From contig NZ_NRSW01000001.1 of NCBI RefSeq assembly GCF_002288635.1, positions 2,044,126 through 2,108,125 on the forward strand: a stretch of 64,000 nucleotides of DNA, read 5' to 3'. Shown here piece by piece: positions 60,529-64,000 of this stretch. The number at the start of each line of letters is the position of its first letter. Positions within the stretch are counted from its first letter, which is position 1. A program made the translations under genes and the position numbers. This stretch comes from Mucilaginibacter sp. MD40 (GTDB taxonomy: Bacteria; Bacteroidota; Bacteroidia; Sphingobacteriales; Sphingobacteriaceae). The notes under the pieces were generated by a model that searched no databases, was not told where the DNA came from, and saw nothing but the letters and a program-made list of their open reading frames with translations.

Positions 60529-62214
60529 TTATGCACTCACCGCACCTTTCTTTTTTTCAAATAGGTCTTTAATTTCTGCTAATGGCAGCGCGTTAAGGCA
60601 ATGTTCTTTTGCCAGGCCGCCTTTACGGGCCGCTATAACGCCGTATTTCATATCATGGAAGCCGCTGTTGCGGTGCGCATCAGGGTTAATGGAAAGCATA
60701 ACTCCCTTGCTAATAGCATATTGGTGCCAGCGCCAGTCAAGATCAAGCCTTAGCGGATTGGCGTTTATTTCAATGATCACATTGTTGGCCGCGCAGGCGT
60801 CTATTACCTTTTTATAATCAATATCATATCCTTTACGACTGAGTAATAACCTGCCGGTAGGATGGCCTAATATAGTAGTGTAAGGGTTCTCTATCGCTTT
60901 TATGAGCCTTGTGGTAGCTTTCTCCTCGGTCATTTTAAGGTTAGCGTGAATAGAGGCTACAACAAAATCAAACCTTGCCAATATCTCATCAGGGTAATCA
61001 AGCGAACCATCATTTAAAATGTCCGACTCGATACCTTTAAATATGTGGAAGCCATCAAGTTTTTTATTCAGATGGTCTATCTCTTCATGTTGTTGCAAAA
61101 CCCTTTCAATACTCAGCCCTTTGGCATAAAACGCGCTTTTACTATGATCTGATATACCTAAATATTCCAGTTTTAGTTCATCGCGACAGTAAACAGCCAT
61201 TTCTTCAAGGGTATTTACACCATCGCTCCAGGTGCTGTGGTTGTGCAATGCACCTTTAAGATCATTAAGCGTAATTAAGGTAGGCAGCTGGTTATGGATA
61301 GCCTTATCTATAAAATCCGTTCCTTCGCGAAGTTCGGGCGGCATCCATTGCAGATTGGCTTTTTCGTAGATGATCTCCTCACTTTCAGGCGCTTCCAGTT
61401 CACCTGTAATGCGCTTTAATACCGCTTCAACATGGTCTTCGCTACCAGTATTAAGGAAAAGTTCCTTGTAGTATTGCGAGCGTTGTACGCAAATAATATC
61501 TACCAGTAAGCCATTATTCAGCTCGCCCGAAATATGGTTGCCGTTAAGCGTTACGTTATTTAACAGCGTAGATGTTGCCAGTGCATCGAAGGCGATCTGC
61601 TGGTCTATGCTGCCAACAACAATTACCAGTTCACTGATGATATCGTTGCGGCGCCTTACTTCGCCGGCAATATGTTTTAAGGCATCCGGGAAAATGCCAC
61701 GGATCTCATCTAACAGCTCATGCGCTTCGTGGTCTACCTGTGCATACAGGAATTTACCATTGCCTGCCATGCGGAATTCGATCACTTTTTTGATCTCTTC
61801 CTGGGTTTTAAAGCCGAAACCTTTAGCCTCAACCAGGCGGTTTTCATTACAGGCATAATACAGTTCGCCTATATTCTCTATGCCTAAATCTTTCCATATG
61901 ATGGCGATCTTTTTAGGGCCGATGCCCTTGATCCCCATCATTTCTACAATGCCTTCGGGGGTTTTAGCAAGCAGTTCCTGTAACTCGGTAATGGTACCGG
62001 TTTGTAATAGCTCCATTACTTTTGCGGCAGTGCTTTTGCCAATGCCATCAACCTTTTCCAGTTCATCCTGCGTTTTACCGGCAACGGCGAAGGGTAATTT
62101 ATCTATTTTAAAAGCCGCGTTTGCTATTGATTTTGTCTTGAAAGGGTTTTCTTCATGTAACTCCATCAATTGCGACAAAAGGCGAAACGTGCGGGCTATT
62201 GGTTTGTTCTCCAT
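60529..62214 (-). CDS. PolX-family protein with intact PHP domain and degenerate polymerase core
   Basis: The 561-residue protein has helix-hairpin-helix parts (VDGIGKSTAAKVMELL, GIKGIGPKKIAIIW; residues about 50-115), a Pol-beta-like palm (about 150-300), and a C-terminal PHP domain (about 330-560) with the full metal set: HNHSTWSDG, GISDHSKSAF, GIESDIL, ASIHANL, GHPTGRL, NPDAHR. In the palm, the GSxRR / DxD pair reads AGEVRRRNDIISELVIVV, so two usual catalytic Asp are missing. VDI (238-240) remains. Polymerase activity is therefore doubtful; the PHP nuclease or phosphatase is likely. Confidence 0.85.
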   Translation of the reverse strand: MENKPIARTFRLLSQLMELHEENPFKTKSIANAAFKIDKLPFAVAGKTQDELEKVDGIGKSTAAKVMELLQTGTITELQELLAKTPEGIVEMMGIKGIGPKKIAIIWKDLGIENIGELYYACNENRLVEAKGFGFKTQEEIKKVIEFRMAGNGKFLYAQVDHEAHELLDEIRGIFPDALKHIAGEVRRRNDIISELVIVVGSIDQQIAFDALATSTLLNNVTLNGNHISGELNNGLLVDIICVQRSQYYKELFLNTGSEDHVEAVLKRITGELEAPESEEIIYEKANLQWMPPELREGTDFIDKAIHNQLPTLITLNDLKGALHNHSTWSDGVNTLEEMAVYCRDELKLEYLGISDHSKSAFYAKGLSIERVLQQHEEIDHLNKKLDGFHIFKGIESDILNDGSLDYPDEILARFDFVVASIHANLKMTEEKATTRLIKAIENPYTTILGHPTGRLLLSRKGYDIDYKKVIDACAANNVIIEINANPLRLDLDWRWHQYAISKGVMLSINPDAHRNSGFHDMKYGVIAARKGGLAKEHCLNALPLAEIKDLFEKKKGAVSA

Positions 62215-62391
62215 AACTTAGCTGAACGGTAAAAATACAAAAAGGCTATTGATGTATAATAACAGTTTAAACCTTAATTGTTGGCTAAAAAGGCTAAGTT
62301 TTTACGTTGAAGTTAAATGAGAAGATATTAGGTGATAAATGAAAGGGAGCCTTGTACAATTAGCCTGCTTGTTTTAGCATGCGTGACCGAC

Positions 62392-63111
62392 TCAATGTTT
62401 AAGGAACTGATCGCCAATTAAACCTATAGCAAAAACGATTATACTAAATGTAAGCATGCCTAACAGATAGGCAATAAGCGCTTTAACATAACTCATCAAC
62501 TTTGCCCGGTTAAAAAACTGGCCAATTCCCCATGAGATGTATACCGCGGATAGAGCGCTGGATACTGCCATTAGTTTATAATTGGTTATCCCTTCCACAA
62601 TGGCGAATACGGAAAACAGGAGCATGCCAACCCCTTCGATAAAGCATAGCAGTATTAATATTTCAAAAAAATTATAACCGCTTTTCCTGAAAAATACCTT
62701 GAGCCACAGGGCGATAAATATCCCCATAATGATATTGGCATAGCCATAATGGTTTTGTATCCAATTATTGATAGATGTGGTTATGGGTCCTACCATGCCC
62801 TTCATGCTAACGTAGCCCTCCTCGATATGAAAGAAGTGGCTGATGATAGTGTAAAGCAGGGACGATAAGGTAATAAACAGGACGGGTTTTATTAACCGGC
62901 TGCGGTTCTCGGCCATAAAAATATGTACGCTCCTGCCCGGCCTTATCAATAATTCCCTTATGGTATAAAAAATACCTTTTTCAAAGTGCAGTACATGCAA
63001 TACTTCGTGCTGTATGTAATGTGCATCAATCCTTTTGAGCTTTGCCGGCTGGCCGCATTGCGGGCAGTAATTGTAAGCAATTTCTGTATGGCAGTGGCCG
63101 CAGTTTATCAT
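62392..63111 (-). CDS. DUF3667 family membrane protein
   Basis: There are 239 residues from MINCGHCHTEIAYNYCPQCG; longer in-frame starts up to 63144 add 11 unremarkable residues. The N-terminal CGHC...CPQCG is a rubredoxin-like zinc ribbon, followed by HEVLHVLHFEKGIFYTIRELLIRPG, the DUF3667 signature, then four to five membrane helices. The function is unknown. It is divergent from the LuxR regulator; the two may share the intervening palindrome. Confidence 0.8.
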   Translation of the reverse strand: MINCGHCHTEIAYNYCPQCGQPAKLKRIDAHYIQHEVLHVLHFEKGIFYTIRELLIRPGRSVHIFMAENRSRLIKPVLFITLSSLLYTIISHFFHIEEGYVSMKGMVGPITTSINNWIQNHYGYANIIMGIFIALWLKVFFRKSGYNFFEILILLCFIEGVGMLLFSVFAIVEGITNYKLMAVSSALSAVYISWGIGQFFNRAKLMSYVKALIAYLLGMLTFSIIVFAIGLIGDQFLKH

Positions 63112-63163
63112 ATTTACAAGCATAAGGTTATTGATATACTGCAAAAATTAAAAATCGGATAGG

Positions 63164-63192
63164 CTTGTAAACTACACTTTAGTGTAAATTTG
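63164..63192 (+). promoter_or_regulatory. Promoter with embedded palindrome before the LuxR-type gene
   Basis: CTTG (63164-63167), 17 bases, then TAAATTTG (63185-63192) is a good Bacteroidota promoter, with ATG 13 bases further on. TACACTTTAGTGTA, a 14-base palindrome, occupies 63173-63186 between and over the two boxes, an ideal operator position. It may serve autoregulation or the divergent DUF3667 gene. Confidence 0.55.
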
Positions 63193-63205
63193 AAGATATA
63201 TACCT

Positions 63206-63967
63206 ATGAAAACCGACATCAAAACTGGTTTATTAACCCGCAATAAAATAAACAACACAGCAGAGGCCGACCGTTTACAGCAGTTGGATTACCTGGAAGC
63301 CATCAGATCGTTTGCTCGCTTAACCTACGAAAGCATTTACGTGATTGATTATGAGAAAATGGGTTTTGAGTATGTGTCGGAAAACCCCTTGTTTTTATGC
63401 GGATATACGGCGCAGGAGGTGTTGGCATTGGGTTATGAATTCTATTTTAGGCATGTGCCGGAGGCCGATCTGCAAATGCTGGCTACTATTAACCAGGCAG
63501 GGTTTGATTTTTTTGATAAGATACCGCATGGGGAGCGCAAAGAGTACACTATTACCTATGATTTTCATTTGATTAATAAAGATGACAAAGCCTTACTGAT
63601 CAATCATAAGCTCACCCCGCTGTTGCTGACAGGGGAGGGGAAAATGTGGAAGGCTGTGTGCGTTGTTTCTATTTCTCATCAACGGCAGGCGGGCAATGTT
63701 TTTATTAGCAGGCAGGGCAGCGATCAGCTTTGGCAGTTGGATATCGAAACCCTTGCCTGGCGAAAAGTGGTAAAGCCGCAGTTATCACAGCGAGAGATAG
63801 AGGTTCTCCAATTGCATGCGCAGGGTTTAACCATTAACCAGATAGCGGAGAAAATATTTGTCTCGCCTGATACGGTTAAATATTACCGCCGCCGCATTTT
63901 TGAACGCCTTAACGTAAGCAACATTGCCGAAGCACTGGCTCATGCGGTAAACAGCAAAATGATATAA
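63206..63967 (+). CDS. LuxR-type transcriptional regulator with PAS-like sensor domain
   Basis: The 253-residue protein has a PAS-like sensor at about residues 30-160 (YESIYVIDYEKMGFEYVSEN, YTAQEVLALGYEFYFRHVPEADL) and a C-terminal LuxR/FixJ helix-turn-helix at about 190-250 (LSQREIEVLQLHAQGLTINQIAEKIFVSPDTVKYYRRRIFERLNVSNIAEAL). No receiver domain is present, so it senses a ligand or redox cue itself. It resembles the single-protein PAS-LuxR regulators of Bacteroidota. Targets are unknown; the divergent DUF3667 gene is a candidate. Confidence 0.88.
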   Translation: MKTDIKTGLLTRNKINNTAEADRLQQLDYLEAIRSFARLTYESIYVIDYEKMGFEYVSENPLFLCGYTAQEVLALGYEFYFRHVPEADLQMLATINQAGFDFFDKIPHGERKEYTITYDFHLINKDDKALLINHKLTPLLLTGEGKMWKAVCVVSISHQRQAGNVFISRQGSDQLWQLDIETLAWRKVVKPQLSQREIEVLQLHAQGLTINQIAEKIFVSPDTVKYYRRRIFERLNVSNIAEALAHAVNSKMI

Positions 63968-64000
63968 ATGAGAATTAACAAAAAAGGCCGCTTTTAAAAG

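Overview
The window is about 64 kb of chromosome from a Bacteroidota bacterium. The best fit is the family Sphingobacteriaceae, in the Mucilaginibacter/Pedobacter range. Reasons: Bacteroidota-type promoters (TTTG, about 19 bases, then TAxxTTTG), an Oar-like TonB-dependent receptor, DUF3276 (PUR), DUF1573, DUF6702, DUF3667 and DUF5522 proteins, the long form of NusB, fused SecDF, a BlaR1-type peptidase carrying TonB-like C-terminal domains, and intergenic repeats that I associate with this group. It reads as ordinary, gene-dense chromosome. I see no prophage, insertion sequence, CRISPR array or rRNA operon. The genus call is an inference.

Layout. 1-9 kb: the end of a sensor kinase, a Tat-exported sugar isomerase-like protein, a Crp-like regulator, an AhpD-like protein, class I aldolase, a lipocalin-like lipoprotein, tRNA-Arg(CCG), fructose-bisphosphatase, a diverged second sigma-70 factor, an Lrp regulator, and DUF6702/HupE. 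9-24 kb: an M1 peptidase, a large TonB receptor, exported MsrA/MsrB, an SDR, YchF, MgtE, DUF5362, PUR, an ABC exporter and a leucine dehydrogenase relative. 24-30 kb: a co-directional run nusB, DUF1573, yajC, ybbR-like, coaE, MBL-fold nuclease, DUF5522, marR. 30-43 kb: PAP2, glmM, a cysteine desulfurase, an acidic disordered protein, accD, class II aldolase, an iron-permease-like protein, GNAT, HMG-CoA lyase, NDH-2, secDF. 43-46 kb: thyA, a toxin-antitoxin pair, folA, ispE, LapA-like. 46-64 kb: an AT-rich gene-poor island, EamA, LptF/G, tgt, then GT2, an ECF sigma factor and rsmG, blaR1/blaI, dprA, sixA, an outer-membrane barrel, a heptose operon (hldA, gmhA, hldC, GT9), a PolX-like protein, DUF3667 and a LuxR regulator.

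How the genes work together. Two unrelated aldolases plus fructose-bisphosphatase cover glycolysis and gluconeogenesis. thyA and folA form the thymidylate/folate cycle, with a Doc toxin module between them and overlapping folA. The heptose genes supply LPS core sugar. BlaI has three identical operators in front of itself and controls BlaR1.

The most unusual signal is between the genes. At least seven spacers consist largely of strict 7-nt-period degenerate repeats, mostly arranged as two inverted arms. Each locus or group has its own heptad, shared by both arms. In five loci the array starts on the base directly after a stop codon. A second class, GC-rich REP-like elements, occurs three times. 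Protein-level oddities: the leucine dehydrogenase has Tyr at the catalytic Lys, the PolX polymerase core lacks the usual Asp pair, and Tgt lacks its zinc cysteines.
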